The notes: a model not told the origin generated them from the letters alone. A DNA stretch of 64,000 nt from Chitinilyticum litopenaei DSM 21440 (GCF_000428145.1 NZ_ATZJ01000001.1:186001-250000), one strand, 5' to 3'. Counted from the first letter of the stretch, positions 17,816-26,414 are shown. A program made the numbers and translations.

Positions 17816-17827
17816 GTACGATCGTTC
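17816..17827. promoter_or_regulatory. Candidate LexA-type operator upstream of dinB
   Basis: GTACGATCGTTC is a near-palindrome centred on CGATCG in an AT-rich promoter-like stretch 31 nt upstream of the dinB start. It resembles the GAAC-N4-GTTC and AGTAC-N4-GTGCT classes of LexA boxes rather than the E. coli CTGT-N8-ACAG box. The assignment is by resemblance and position only. Confidence 0.35.
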
Positions 17828-17914
17828 TATTATTTGGTCATTCCCGGGGTGATGCATGCACGCAAAGCAACAACAGCGTTTTCTGATGCATAAGTGTTAA
17901 CCCTGATGCGGTAG

Positions 17915-18094
17915 ACTGCAGGCTGCGGTGTGCGCCAGAGCTGGATTTTGGCTGGCACCGCAAAAGCAAGCAGATCGTGAACGGCCCGTTGTGCGCACCC
18001 GTCCCGATGCCGGCAAAGACCAGGCAGGGCGGGACACCGGTAAAAGCCGCAATTGCTTCATCCTTGCCGGCCACCCCTTGCGGGTGGCTTTTTT
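17915..18094 (+). ncRNA. Candidate structured small RNA or leader ending in a terminator
   Basis: The 395-nt gap between dinB and the DUF2062 gene holds no coding frame I trust but several stable hairpins. One pairs TGCGGTG with CACCGCA, extended by GCCAG with CTGGC. Another pairs GTCCCG with CGGGAC around 18000-18045. The third is the terminator at 18070-18094. An orphan terminator with no coding gene before it suggests a transcript of roughly 180 nt on the plus strand. I do not recognise the fold as 6S, SRP or a known riboswitch. The 5' end is a guess. Confidence 0.3.
18070..18094 (+). terminator. Rho-independent terminator without an obvious upstream gene
   Basis: A 7-bp stem, GCCACCC with GGGTGGC, has a five-base loop and is followed directly by TTTTTT. 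It lies 87 nt before the DUF2062 start, too far from dinB (opposite strand) to serve it. Confidence 0.8.
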
Positions 18095-18123
18095 GTGTGC
18101 GACTGCCGCTGGTAGCGCAGGGC

Positions 18124-18151
18124 TTGCTCGCGGTCGCCGGTGGTGTAAAGT
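18124..18151 (+). promoter_or_regulatory. Possible promoter of the DUF2062 gene
   Basis: TTGCTC and TAAAGT are spaced by 16 nt and end 29 nt before the start codon. The match to consensus is modest (3 of 6 and 4 of 6), but the location after the terminator is right for a new transcript. Confidence 0.3.
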
Positions 18152-18180
18152 ATTCGCTTACGCGTCTGGCGGAGAGCACC

Positions 18181-18708
18181 ATGCGAGCCTTGCTGACCTA
18201 TCTGCGTGCCAAGCTGCCGTCCCGTGAGCAGCTGCGCAACAACCGTTTCCTGCGCTGGCTGGGGCCGGGGCTGTTTTGTCCGGGGCTGTGGTGTTTCCGC
18301 CGCCGTACCGTGGCGCTGGGCGTGGCCATCGGCGTGTTTTTCGGCATGCTGGTGCCGGTGGGGCAAAGCCCGCTGGCGGCGGCCTGCGCCCTGCTGTTGC
18401 GCGCCAATCTGCCGGTCGCCATTACCAGCACGCTCGTCAGCAATCCGCTGACCTACGCCCCCATCTATTATCTGGCCCACCAGCTGGGCATCACGCTGGC
18501 GCCGGGTCTGGAGCAGGTCAGCCTGCCGGCCATCGGCGGCCTGGGCTGGCTGGACAGCGTGCTGGCGCTGGGTTTGCCGCTGCTGCTGGGGCTGGCGGTG
18601 TTTGCCGTGGTGCTCAGCCCGCTGAGCTATCTGCTGACGCTGCAGCTGTGGGTATGGCAAACGCGCTGGCGTCGTCGCCACCGTCATCTGCGCCACGCCG
18701 CCGGCTGA
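18181..18708 (+). CDS. DUF2062 domain-containing membrane protein
   Basis: A 175-residue membrane protein with the DUF2062 pattern: a basic N-terminus, FRRRTVALGVAIGVFFGMLVP, PLAAACALLLRANLPVA, and STLVSNPLTYAPIYYLAHQLG, followed by a last helix pair and an Arg/His-rich tail. The function of this family is not established. The ATG has GGAGA upstream, and a longer frame from 17977 crosses the terminator and is rejected. It is convergent with the FecR gene, 20 nt apart. Confidence 0.88.
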   Translation: MRALLTYLRAKLPSREQLRNNRFLRWLGPGLFCPGLWCFRRRTVALGVAIGVFFGMLVPVGQSPLAAACALLLRANLPVAITSTLVSNPLTYAPIYYLAHQLGITLAPGLEQVSLPAIGGLGWLDSVLALGLPLLLGLAVFAVVLSPLSYLLTLQLWVWQTRWRRRHRHLRHAAG

Positions 18709-18728
18709 GTGTTCGCGCCGGATTTGCC

Positions 18729-19382
18729 TCAGTAACCGCCGCCGCCGATCCGCTGTTCCTGGGCAAAGGGCGGGCGGCGGTTTTGCAATGCTTCGAGCAT
18801 GATCAGCTCGGCGTCGGTGTGGTTGATGACGTCCTTGGTCGGCACGATGATCTTGCCGTCGATCCAGTAGGGCTGGTCGTGGTAGACGGTGCTGTATTCG
18901 ATGGCCTTGCGCGGATCGGCCGTCGGCGCGAGCACCACATGGCCGTAGCACAGGCAGAAATAGCTGCGCTGGCCGTGCGCTTCCAGATAGCAGCCGGTGC
19001 CGCGGATGCCCAGCGTCACCGCCTGCGTGCTGATGGTTTTCGGCCCCGGCCCGAATACCGACAGCATCTTGCCGCTGTGCAGCTTGATGAACTGCTCGGC
19101 GGCGGCCACGCCCAGCGTCACCTTGCTGTTGGCGCGCAGCAGATAGGCGTCGCGATCCAGCGTGAACACCGCCTCGCCGTCGGCGCCGGTGCTGACCTCG
19201 TCGCCCCAGCTGACCAGTTGCCCCACCACGGCGGCTTTGCCGTTGATGCGCACCGTGCCCTTGACCTTCTGCAGCCCCGGCTTGGGCAGGAAAAACGCGC
19301 CGGCGACCGCGCGGTTGCCGACGATCAGCAGGCTGCCGGCCAGCCATTGCAGCAGTGTGCGGCGGGAAAGGGCTTTGCTCAT
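18729..19382 (-). CDS. FecR-domain protein with Tat-like signal
   Basis: A 217-residue protein. The N-terminus has SRRTLLQWLAGSLLIVG, a twin-arginine-like signal, so it is probably exported to the periplasm. A FecR domain spans about 40-150: KVKGTVRINGKAAVVGQLVSWGDEVSTG, then LRANSKVTLG and TLGIRGTGCYLEA (core motifs only). Its start codon overlaps the cyclase stop by 4 nt (ATGA), so it is translated coupled to the cyclase. FecR domains elsewhere sense envelope signals or carry structural roles; stand-alone versions beside CHASE2 cyclases are likely partners of the extracytoplasmic sensor. That partnership is inference. Confidence 0.85.
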   Translation of the reverse strand: MSKALSRRTLLQWLAGSLLIVGNRAVAGAFFLPKPGLQKVKGTVRINGKAAVVGQLVSWGDEVSTGADGEAVFTLDRDAYLLRANSKVTLGVAAAEQFIKLHSGKMLSVFGPGPKTISTQAVTLGIRGTGCYLEAHGQRSYFCLCYGHVVLAPTADPRKAIEYSTVYHDQPYWIDGKIIVPTKDVINHTDAELIMLEALQNRRPPFAQEQRIGGGGY

Positions 19383-21526
19383 GGGGTGCCTCCTATGGCC
19401 GTCAAGCCTTTTTCCAGCAAGGCTTTGCGGTAGATACCATACAGTTTTCGTTCCGGCGCCTGGCTTTCCAGCGCTTCGAGCAGCGCCAGCGCGGCGTTGC
19501 GGCTGCCGCTGGCGAGCGCGTGTTGCAGCTCGTCCCAGCCTAGCTGTTCTTCCGCGCTCAGCCAGGGCGCTGCGGGGTCGAGCGGCAGGCACAGGCCGAC
19601 GGGCTGCTGCCGCCCCTTGACCTGCACGGTGTCGATGGCAAGGCAGCGGATGGCCGGCGTGACGGCCTGCGCCAGTTCGCTGCTGACCAGCAGCGGCACG
19701 TCGTAATGGCGCGTCTGCGCCTCCAGCCTTGCGGCGACGTTCACCGCGTCGCCCATCACCGTATAGGCGCGGCGAAAGCGCGAACCCATATTGCCCACGC
19801 GCATTTCGCCGCAATGCAGGCCGATCCCCATCGCCAGCTGTGGCCAGCCGCGTGCGGCGAAGTCGCGATTGAGCAGCGCCATGCGCCGCTGCATCGCCAG
19901 CGCGGCGGCGACCGCATGGCGCGCATGCTCGGCGTCGGGCAAGGGCGCGCCCCAGAAGGCCATCACCGCGTCGCCGATGTATTTGTCGATGGTGCCCTGG
20001 TGCGCGTGGATTTCCTCGGTCATGGCGGTGAGGTAGGCGTTGACCAGCTCGGCCAGCGCGTCCGGCGGCAGCGCCTCGGCCACGGCGGTGAAGTTGCGCA
20101 GGTCGGCGAAGAGCACGGTCAGCTCGCGGTTTTCCGCCTTCATGTCGAACTGCTCCGGGTCGGCCTGCATGCGCGCGACCAGCTCGGGCGGCACGTATTC
20201 GCCGAACAGCTTCATCAGCTGCCGGCGCTGCCGGCCTTCCAGCCAGCGCGCGGCAACCACGAACCACAGATAGGGCAGCGCGATGGCCAAAAGCGGCGCG
20301 ACCAGCGGCAGCAGCAGGCGCTGGCCGAACCACGCCCAGCCCACAGCGAGCAGCAGCAGCGCCAGCGCGCCGCCGGCCCAGGCCTGGCTGGCGGCAAAGC
20401 CGGCGGCAGGCAGCCGCCAGATCATCAGTGCGCCCAGCAGCAGCGTCGCCAGCGCGCCAAACAGCGGCGCCCAGGCCGGCTCCTGCGGCAGCGTGTCGGT
20501 GAGCAGCCCCAGCAGCGTGGCGGCCTGCGCCTCGACGCCGGGAAACAGCGGCGACACCGGCGTGGCGCGGATGTCCTGCAGGCCCGGCGCGGTCGCGCCG
20601 ATCAGCACGATTCTGTCTTTAAGGGTATTGGCTGGCAGCCTTTTTTCAATAATGGCTGCAGCCGAATAGGTGGGCAGGGTATTGGGCGGGCCATAGAAGG
20701 GAATGCGGATGCGGCCGTGTGCGTCGGTGGCAATGCGTCGCCCGTCCAGCAGCACGCCGTCGAGCCGGCCGCTGTCGCCCAGCCAGGCGGGGCTGATCGT
20801 GTCGCGGCTGGCGAGTCGCGCGGCGAGGCTGGCGTACAGCGCCTCATCGAGCCGGATCAACAAGGGCAGTCGCCGCACGATGCCGTCGTCGTCGATCTCC
20901 GGGTTGAGGAAGCCGGCCCTGGGCAGGCCGCCGGCCAGCGCGGCGTGCGTGCCGCCGTAGCCCTGCGCGGTGACGAACCAGGCCAGCTGCGCGGGCGGGC
21001 CGCGCCAGTCCGGCTGCGGCAGCGCGCCGCTGCGGGCCGCATCCGGCGTGAAATAGTAACCGGCGACCACGTCCAGCCGGCGCGCGCGCTCGGCAAAGGC
21101 GGCGTCGGGCGCCAGCGCATCCCGCCATTCGCTGGCCAGCGCCGTGCAGTCGGCCGCGGGCAGGCGCTGGCACAGTGCATCCCAGCGGTCCTGCAACGGA
21201 TTGTGCTCGGTTTCGGCCAGCACGATGTCGAGCCCGCTGCGCGCCACGCCGTAATGACCGTCAAGCGTATCGAGCAGGGTGGCGAGCGTCGCGCGCGGCC
21301 AGGGCCAGCGGCCGACGCTGGCGAGGCTGGCTTCGTCGATGGCGATGACGGCGACGCGGTCGGCCGGCAGCTGCCCGGTGGCGGTGGCGCGGATGCGCGC
21401 GTCCTCGCTCCAGCGCTCCAGCTGCGTGACGGGCGCCAGCGCCAGCCAGCCCAGCGCATGCAGCACCAGCACGGCAAGCAGCGCACAAACCAGCAGACGG
21501 CTCAGCGAAAGGGGGGGCAGGCGCAT
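19379..21526 (-). CDS. CHASE2-sensor class III adenylate/guanylate cyclase
   Basis: A 715-residue membrane protein. An N-terminal helix is followed by a periplasmic CHASE2 domain (about 30-340) with the typical DRVAVIAIDEASLASVGRWPWPR start and DRIVLIGATAPGLQD near its end. Three membrane helices (about 345-430) follow. The C-terminal class III cyclase domain (about 465-650) has VLFADLRNFTAVAE with a metal-binding Asp, KYIGDAVMAFWGAP with the second metal Asp, and the transition-state RAYTVMGDAVNVAARLE segment. It should make cAMP or cGMP in response to an envelope signal. The ATG at 21526 gives a normal N-terminus; a longer frame is unsupported. It is divergent from the AraC-GyrI gene. Confidence 0.92.
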   Translation of the reverse strand: MRLPPLSLSRLLVCALLAVLVLHALGWLALAPVTQLERWSEDARIRATATGQLPADRVAVIAIDEASLASVGRWPWPRATLATLLDTLDGHYGVARSGLDIVLAETEHNPLQDRWDALCQRLPAADCTALASEWRDALAPDAAFAERARRLDVVAGYYFTPDAARSGALPQPDWRGPPAQLAWFVTAQGYGGTHAALAGGLPRAGFLNPEIDDDGIVRRLPLLIRLDEALYASLAARLASRDTISPAWLGDSGRLDGVLLDGRRIATDAHGRIRIPFYGPPNTLPTYSAAAIIEKRLPANTLKDRIVLIGATAPGLQDIRATPVSPLFPGVEAQAATLLGLLTDTLPQEPAWAPLFGALATLLLGALMIWRLPAAGFAASQAWAGGALALLLLAVGWAWFGQRLLLPLVAPLLAIALPYLWFVVAARWLEGRQRRQLMKLFGEYVPPELVARMQADPEQFDMKAENRELTVLFADLRNFTAVAEALPPDALAELVNAYLTAMTEEIHAHQGTIDKYIGDAVMAFWGAPLPDAEHARHAVAAALAMQRRMALLNRDFAARGWPQLAMGIGLHCGEMRVGNMGSRFRRAYTVMGDAVNVAARLEAQTRHYDVPLLVSSELAQAVTPAIRCLAIDTVQVKGRQQPVGLCLPLDPAAPWLSAEEQLGWDELQHALASGSRNAALALLEALESQAPERKLYGIYRKALLEKGLTAIGGTP

Positions 21527-21665
21527 GGCGGACACGGCGGGGAAGGATGCCTGCAGTGAAGGCCAGTCCCCGGCCGATTGCAAGGCCGGCCGAATCACGC
21601 TTCCGGCTGGATAAAAGCCGCGCTTTGGCGCAAGCTGGCACCGCCATGACTCTGACACATACCGT

Positions 21666-22646
21666 ATGAATGCCCCCGACCGCGTGCACTACCAGAAACG
21701 CCTGCAGCGCGTGCTTGGCCATATCGAAGCCCATCTGGCCGAGCCGCTGGACCTGGCACGGCTGGCGGCGGTGGCCCATTTCTCGCCGTTTCATTTCCAG
21801 CGCATTTTCAGCGCACTGATGGGCGAAAGCCCGCAGGACTACATCCGGCGCCTGCGGCTGGAACGCGCCGCCAACCAGTTGCTGGTCAACAAGCGTCGCA
21901 GCGTGCTTGATGTCGCGCTGTGCAACGGCTTTGAAACCCAGCACGGCTTTGCCAAGGCCTTTCGCAAGCATTTCGGCCGTTCGGCCACGCAATGGCGCTC
22001 CGATCGCGATGTCTGGCACTGGAATGGCTATCGCTGGGCCTGGCAGGAGGAGCGCAATCCCGGACAAATCCCCGGCAATTTCAGACATATGTATCAGATC
22101 GACGGCCCCTATGCTGCCGAACGGATTGCCGCACTGCGTGAATTGCAGCAGGGTGAGCGACCGAAATGCATTGTCGGGCTGCAGATTTGCCAGTTGCCCA
22201 GTTATCACGCGGCCGTGTTTCGCCGCATGGGGCACGAGCTGGAACAGCCGCTGGCGCACTGGCGCGAGGTGCTGGATTGGGCCGAGCTGCAGGGCATACC
22301 GCTGGCTGGAGGGATGGGGCTGTGCATCTGTCACGACAACATCCACATCACGCCCGAGCGCATGTTGCGCCTGGATACCGGCATGGTATTGCCGGCGGAT
22401 TACCCGCCGGACGGCGTGACGAGCCGGGTGGATACCGAGGCGGGCCGTTATCTGGTGCTGCAGTTTCACGGGCGGATTTTCGAGGAAACGGTGGCGCTGG
22501 CCTGGTTGTGGGGACACTGGTTCGATGCCAATCCCTACGAACCCGATGACCGGCCGGCGCTGTACCGGGTGCCCTATCAGCCGCTGGATCTGGCACCGGA
22601 CGCGCGCTATCGCTTCGACATCTGCATTCCGGTGCGTTTCCTGTAA
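21666..22646 (+). CDS. AraC-type regulator with GyrI-like effector domain
   Basis: A 326-residue regulator of the Rob/SoxS-like architecture with the DNA-binding part first. Residues 1-110 form the AraC double helix-turn-helix (LARLAAVAHFSPFHFQRIFS and DVALCNGFETQHGFAKAFRKHFG). Residues about 165-326 form a GyrI-like small-molecule-binding domain. Such proteins often respond to drugs or other amphipathic compounds. It is divergent from the cyclase, 139 nt apart, and may or may not control it. No motif identifies a target operon. Confidence 0.88.
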   Translation: MNAPDRVHYQKRLQRVLGHIEAHLAEPLDLARLAAVAHFSPFHFQRIFSALMGESPQDYIRRLRLERAANQLLVNKRRSVLDVALCNGFETQHGFAKAFRKHFGRSATQWRSDRDVWHWNGYRWAWQEERNPGQIPGNFRHMYQIDGPYAAERIAALRELQQGERPKCIVGLQICQLPSYHAAVFRRMGHELEQPLAHWREVLDWAELQGIPLAGGMGLCICHDNIHITPERMLRLDTGMVLPADYPPDGVTSRVDTEAGRYLVLQFHGRIFEETVALAWLWGHWFDANPYEPDDRPALYRVPYQPLDLAPDARYRFDICIPVRFL

Positions 22647-22701
22647 GAACCCAGCAACTACGCCGTCGCGGCCACTTTGATGAGTCATTAAGGGGGCTGG
22701 A

Positions 22702-22983
22702 ATGCTGACACGTTTTGATTATCTGATGCTGCTGAGCACCGGGCTGGCGCTGCTCGCATTGCTGTTCACGCAGGCGGGCGGCTCGCGCAGCCAGGCATCG
22801 TCCGGGGCGTCCGTGCCCGCGTCCGCGCCGCACTACCTGCCGCCGGCACCGTGCGTGCGCCTGGCCTATCTGCCCGGTTTTTCTGCCTGCAGTACCGAGT
22901 TGGCACAAGAGCGCGTTTCATGTCGCCTGGATGCCACGTCCGGCCATCTGAAAAGCGGCGGGTGCTGGTCGGCGCAGGCGTAA
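22702..22983 (+). CDS. Small membrane-anchored hypothetical protein
   Basis: A 93-residue protein with one N-terminal membrane helix or uncleaved signal (YLMLLSTGLALLALLFTQAG), a Ser/Pro/Ala-rich stretch, and four cysteines in the second half. I do not recognise it. AAGGGGG precedes the ATG at a suitable distance. It sits between the AraC-GyrI gene and the first SBP gene, 43 nt before the latter. Confidence 0.5.
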   Translation: MLTRFDYLMLLSTGLALLALLFTQAGGSRSQASSGASVPASAPHYLPPAPCVRLAYLPGFSACSTELAQERVSCRLDATSGHLKSGGCWSAQA

Positions 22984-23026
22984 ACTGGCATTGTCGGCCC
23001 CGGTTGTGCCGACAAGAGAGTGCGTG

Positions 23027-23764
23027 ATGATGCGAATGCTGACGGCCAGTGTGCTGGCCTGCCTGTGTGGCATGGTGCATGCCAGTGATCTGACGCTGAT
23101 GGTGGGTGACAATCCGCCGTTCAATTCCTTTCGGGGCAGTCGCCCGGAAGGCGTTGCCGTGCAGATTGTCGACATGATGTTGCAGCGGGCCAATCTGTCG
23201 GTAAGCTACATCGGCTACCCGTGGGCGCGCGCCTTCAATCTGGCGCAAAGCGAAAAAAACCACTGCGTCTTTACGCTGGGCCGCATCCCGGAGCGGGAGC
23301 CGCTGTTCGAATGGATCGGCCCGATTTCCGTCAACCAGTGGGTCTTTTTCGGCCTGCGCGAGCGGCGGCTGGCGCTGAAAAGCCTGGACGATGCACGGCA
23401 GTTTACGGTGACCGGCCAGCGCAAGGATGCCAAGGCGATGTGGCTGGAGTCGCAGGGCTTCAGCATCGATTACGCCACCACGGAAAGCCAGTCGTTGAAA
23501 AAAGTACAGGCTGGTCGGGTCGACCTTTATCCGGCCGGGCTGTACAGCCTGCCCGAACTGGCGGAAAAAGCCGAGGTCGACCCGGCCTTGTTCGAGCCCT
23601 TGCTGGTCTTCAACCGGGTCGACAATTACCTGGGCTGCAGCAAATCGACCAACCCCGAAGTGCTCAAGCGTTTGCGGGCAGCGCTGGCCAGCATGAAGGC
23701 CGACAAGAGTTTCGAGCGCATCACCGCACGTGGTCTGGCTGACTTCAGTGATCCCCGTCATTAG
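23027..23764 (+). CDS. SBP_bac_3 family periplasmic solute-binding protein
   Basis: A 245-residue exported protein with a short signal peptide (LTASVLACLCGMVHA) and the SBP family 3 fold. Landmarks are LTLMVGDNPPFNSF at the mature N-terminus, GVAVQIVDMMLQRANL, SYIGYPWARAFNLAQ and the ligand-cleft WIGPISVNQWVFFGL. Family 3 proteins usually deliver amino acids or similar solutes to ABC permeases, but no permease or ATPase gene is near, so it may act alone as a sensor or scavenger. A near-paralogue follows 83 nt downstream on the same strand. Confidence 0.87.
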   Translation: MMRMLTASVLACLCGMVHASDLTLMVGDNPPFNSFRGSRPEGVAVQIVDMMLQRANLSVSYIGYPWARAFNLAQSEKNHCVFTLGRIPEREPLFEWIGPISVNQWVFFGLRERRLALKSLDDARQFTVTGQRKDAKAMWLESQGFSIDYATTESQSLKKVQAGRVDLYPAGLYSLPELAEKAEVDPALFEPLLVFNRVDNYLGCSKSTNPEVLKRLRAALASMKADKSFERITARGLADFSDPRH

Positions 23765-23847
23765 GCTTTCTTCAGCTGACTAGCCTTATTGCCGGGCCTG
23801 TCACCGTAGTAGTGTTGGCTGCAAGAACACATTGCCAATGAGTCGCC

Positions 23848-24595
23848 ATGACCCGAATAATCCCCGGTCTGCTGTTGTCCCTCGTCCTGGGGACATCGTA
23901 TTCCAGCGACCTGACCATGCTGATCGGCGACAATCCGCCGTTCAACTCCTTTCGCGAAAGCCGTCCCGAGGGATTGGCGGTGCAGATTGTCGATGTGATG
24001 CTGCAGCGCTCCGGCCTGTCGGTCAGGTATGCCGAATACCCGTGGAGCCGCGCACAGAAGCTGGCACAAACCGAGCCAGGGCATTGCGTATATACGCTCA
24101 GCCGTTTGCCAGAGCGTGAAAATGCCTACGAATGGATCGGCCCGATTGCCGTCAATCCCTGGACTTTTTTTGCGCTGCGCGAACGCCGGATCAAGCTGAA
24201 GGGGCTGGATGATGCGCGTCAGTACACGATTGCCGGCCAGCGCAACGATGGCAAGGCGATCTGGCTGGAGTCACAGGGCTTTGTCCTTGATTACGCGGCG
24301 AAGGAAAGCCAGGGCTTGAAAAAGGTGGCCAGTGGGCGTCTCGATCTCTTTCCGGGGGGGGCTTTACAGCCTGCCGGAGCTGGCCGCGCAAGCCGAAGTC
24401 GACCCCGCCCGCTTCGAACCCCTGCTGATGTTTCACCGCATCGAGTATTACATTGCCTGCAACAAAAATACCGCCCCCGAAAAGCTGCAGCGCTTGCGGC
24501 AGGCGCTGTCCGGCATGAAGGCCGACAAGAGTTTCGAGCGCCTCACTGCACGCGGTATGGCCGGGTTGGCCGAACCCGTGCGCGGAAAACGCTAA
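23848..24595 (+). pseudogene. SBP_bac_3 paralogue, frameshifted at a G8 tract
   Basis: This copy aligns along its whole length with the protein at 23027-23764: LTMLIGDNPPFNSF, GLAVQIVDVMLQRSGL, WIGPIAVNPWTFFAL. The reading frame breaks in a run of eight G residues at 24354-24361. With seven Gs the frame would read DLFPGGLYSLPELA and continue to the stop at 24595, giving 248 residues and matching DLYPAGLYSLPELA of the neighbour. As given, the first part runs out of frame to 24645. It could be a sequencing homopolymer error, a slipped-strand phase-variable gene, or a recent null allele. Confidence 0.85.
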
Positions 24596-24634
24596 GCCGC
24601 ATTGTGGTTCCGCCGGGCACGTGGCGCCGAGGCC

Positions 24635-25345
24635 TCAGGGCTTGAGTGCGTCGAGCCGCGCCAGCCATTCTGCAGGCACGGCCTTGCTGCACATGATGTA
24701 GCGCTGCTCTCCCTGTGGCATGTCGTGTAGCTGCAGCGTTGCAAGCTGCCCGCCTGCCTCGCCGGCCTGCTCGATCAGGCTGCTGGCTTCTTCGGGGGCC
24801 AGCAGCAGGTAATCGGCGCGACGCGCCTGAATCATCTTCAGCATCTGCTGGTTTTCAACGCCCACCGCCTGGCGCAAGGGCTGGTAGCGCGCAATCAGGG
24901 CATCCAGCGCGCCGTAGGAATACGCTTTTTTCACCAGCAGCGTGATGTCGCGCCGTGCCAGCAGGGCGGGCAGACTGAGCGCTTTTCTGACCGCCAGGTT
25001 GTCGCTGCGGCTGAGCACCACCAGCGGTGCATCGCGGTAAATGGCCTTGCTGAAGCGGGCAAATCCTTCGCGTTCCGGATTCTTGAACCAGCCCACACCG
25101 CAATCCAGTCCTTGCCCGGACTGGATCAGCGCCAGTTGCCGGGCCGGCGGTGTTTCCGCCAGTTCAAATCGGATGCCCGCCTTGTGCAGCAGGCGCTCGC
25201 TTGCTTGACCGACCAGCCCGGCCAGATGGACATCCTGGCGCCACTGATAGGGGGGGCGGTGGTGATAATGCAGGGTTAGTATGTCGTCGGCGGCGATGGC
25301 CGGCAGGCAGCACAGCGCCGCGAGCAGGGAGAAAATCCAGCGCAT
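24635..25345 (-). CDS. SBP_bac_3-type periplasmic solute-binding protein, third copy
   Basis: A 236-residue exported protein with a signal peptide (IFSLLAALCCLPAIAA) and an SBP family 3-like fold: LTLHYHHRPPYQWRQD, a GWFKNPEREGFARFSK segment and YRDAPLVVLSRSD. It is much more diverged than the two proteins upstream and lies convergent to them. Again no ABC permease or ATPase is nearby. The ligand is unknown. Confidence 0.8.
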   Translation of the reverse strand: MRWIFSLLAALCCLPAIAADDILTLHYHHRPPYQWRQDVHLAGLVGQASERLLHKAGIRFELAETPPARQLALIQSGQGLDCGVGWFKNPEREGFARFSKAIYRDAPLVVLSRSDNLAVRKALSLPALLARRDITLLVKKAYSYGALDALIARYQPLRQAVGVENQQMLKMIQARRADYLLLAPEEASSLIEQAGEAGGQLATLQLHDMPQGEQRYIMCSKAVPAEWLARLDALKP

Positions 25346-25520
25346 TTCGATATCCAGCTGTCAAAGCTGATTAGATTTTAGTCAATCCTGTTTCAGATTG
25401 CGGTGCAATGATCGCGGGTGTCTGCCAGTGGCGACGCTGCTGCGCGCGTATGGCTTAAGATGGCCGACTGCCCGGCCGCACGATGGGCCCCTTCCTGTAT
25501 GACCCGATCCGGAACACGCG

Positions 25521-25859
25521 ATGCTCAGTAGTACTTTCATGTTTGCAGCCGGTGACTATGACGCCGATTTTTATGAACTCGACGCCCGCATCGCCAGCAT
25601 GGCGCGGGCCATTCCCGGTTATCTGGGGGAAGAAAGCTGGGAAAACCCGCAGACCGGCCAGATCGCCAATGTCTATTACTGGGAAAACGAAGCGGCGCTG
25701 CAACAGCTGATGCAGCACCCCGACCATCTGGCTGCCAAGCGCGAACAGGCGCGCTGGCTCAATGGTTATCAGGTCGTGATTGCCGAGGTGAAGGGCGTGT
25801 ATGGCGATGGCCGGCTGGCGCATCCGCTGGCGGCACTGGCGAACAAGCGCAGGCAATGA
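25521..25859 (+). CDS. Antibiotic biosynthesis monooxygenase (ABM)-like protein
   Basis: A 112-residue small alpha-beta protein of the dimeric ferredoxin-like barrel type. It has the usual ABM pattern: a first strand, the ARAIPGYLGEESWENP segment, VYYWENEAALQQLMQHPDH, then a helix with LAAKREQARW. The family includes monooxygenases and haem-handling or stress enzymes, so the exact role is uncertain. It is followed 84 nt later by a VOC protein on the same strand. Confidence 0.8.
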   Translation: MLSSTFMFAAGDYDADFYELDARIASMARAIPGYLGEESWENPQTGQIANVYYWENEAALQQLMQHPDHLAAKREQARWLNGYQVVIAEVKGVYGDGRLAHPLAALANKRRQ

Positions 25860-25943
25860 CAAGCACGGCACCGGCCTTGCCGCTATGGTCGGCACCCCAC
25901 AGACGACACCGCCCGGCCTGGCCGCTGGCGCAGAAGACCGATC

Positions 25944-26309
25944 ATGTTCAAGAAAATCGAATGCGTATGCATCCACACCCGCAATATTGACCAGTCGCTG
26001 GCGTTTTATGCCTCGGTCGGCCTGCAGAAACACTGGGAAATCGAGCGTGCGCTCGACAATGGCCGGAGCTGGCGGCTGATCGGGCTGAAATTTCCGCAAA
26101 ACGCCGGCTCCGAGCTGGTGCTGAGCAATCACCCCGATAATGCCTTCACCGAAATCGAAATTCTGGTCGACGACGTGCGGCAGGCCCACGCCGAGCTGAG
26201 TGGCAAGCCGGGAGTGACATGGATCAGGGAGCCCTTCGCGACCGAGTCCGGCCACGTCGCGGTGATGCAGGCGCCGGACGGGAATGTGTTTGTGCTGGTG
26301 GGCAGGTGA
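25944..26309 (+). CDS. VOC (glyoxalase/bleomycin resistance-like) family protein
   Basis: A 121-residue single-chain VOC protein with two beta-alpha-beta-beta-beta halves: FKKIECVCIHTRNIDQSLAF opens the fold and VMQAPDGNVFVLVGR closes it. The C-terminal D-G-N-x-F/E strand often supplies a metal ligand; here the canonical Glu appears replaced by Phe/Val, so metal dependence is uncertain. The substrate is unknown. Probably co-transcribed with the ABM-like gene. Confidence 0.85.
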   Translation: MFKKIECVCIHTRNIDQSLAFYASVGLQKHWEIERALDNGRSWRLIGLKFPQNAGSELVLSNHPDNAFTEIEILVDDVRQAHAELSGKPGVTWIREPFATESGHVAVMQAPDGNVFVLVGR

Positions 26310-26414
26310 GGCCCCGGTTCAACGGGATGGCGGATCAAGGACACGGGCAAACGGGAAGTTGACGATATATGTCAGACAGTGGGAGTATTCACCTCATTTT
26401 CCATTTCGCAAGCG

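Noticed and set aside
19706..21559. A long plus-strand open frame antisense to the CHASE2 cyclase
   Set aside because: Gln/Arg/Gly-rich with no motifs; the minus strand carries a well-supported cyclase.
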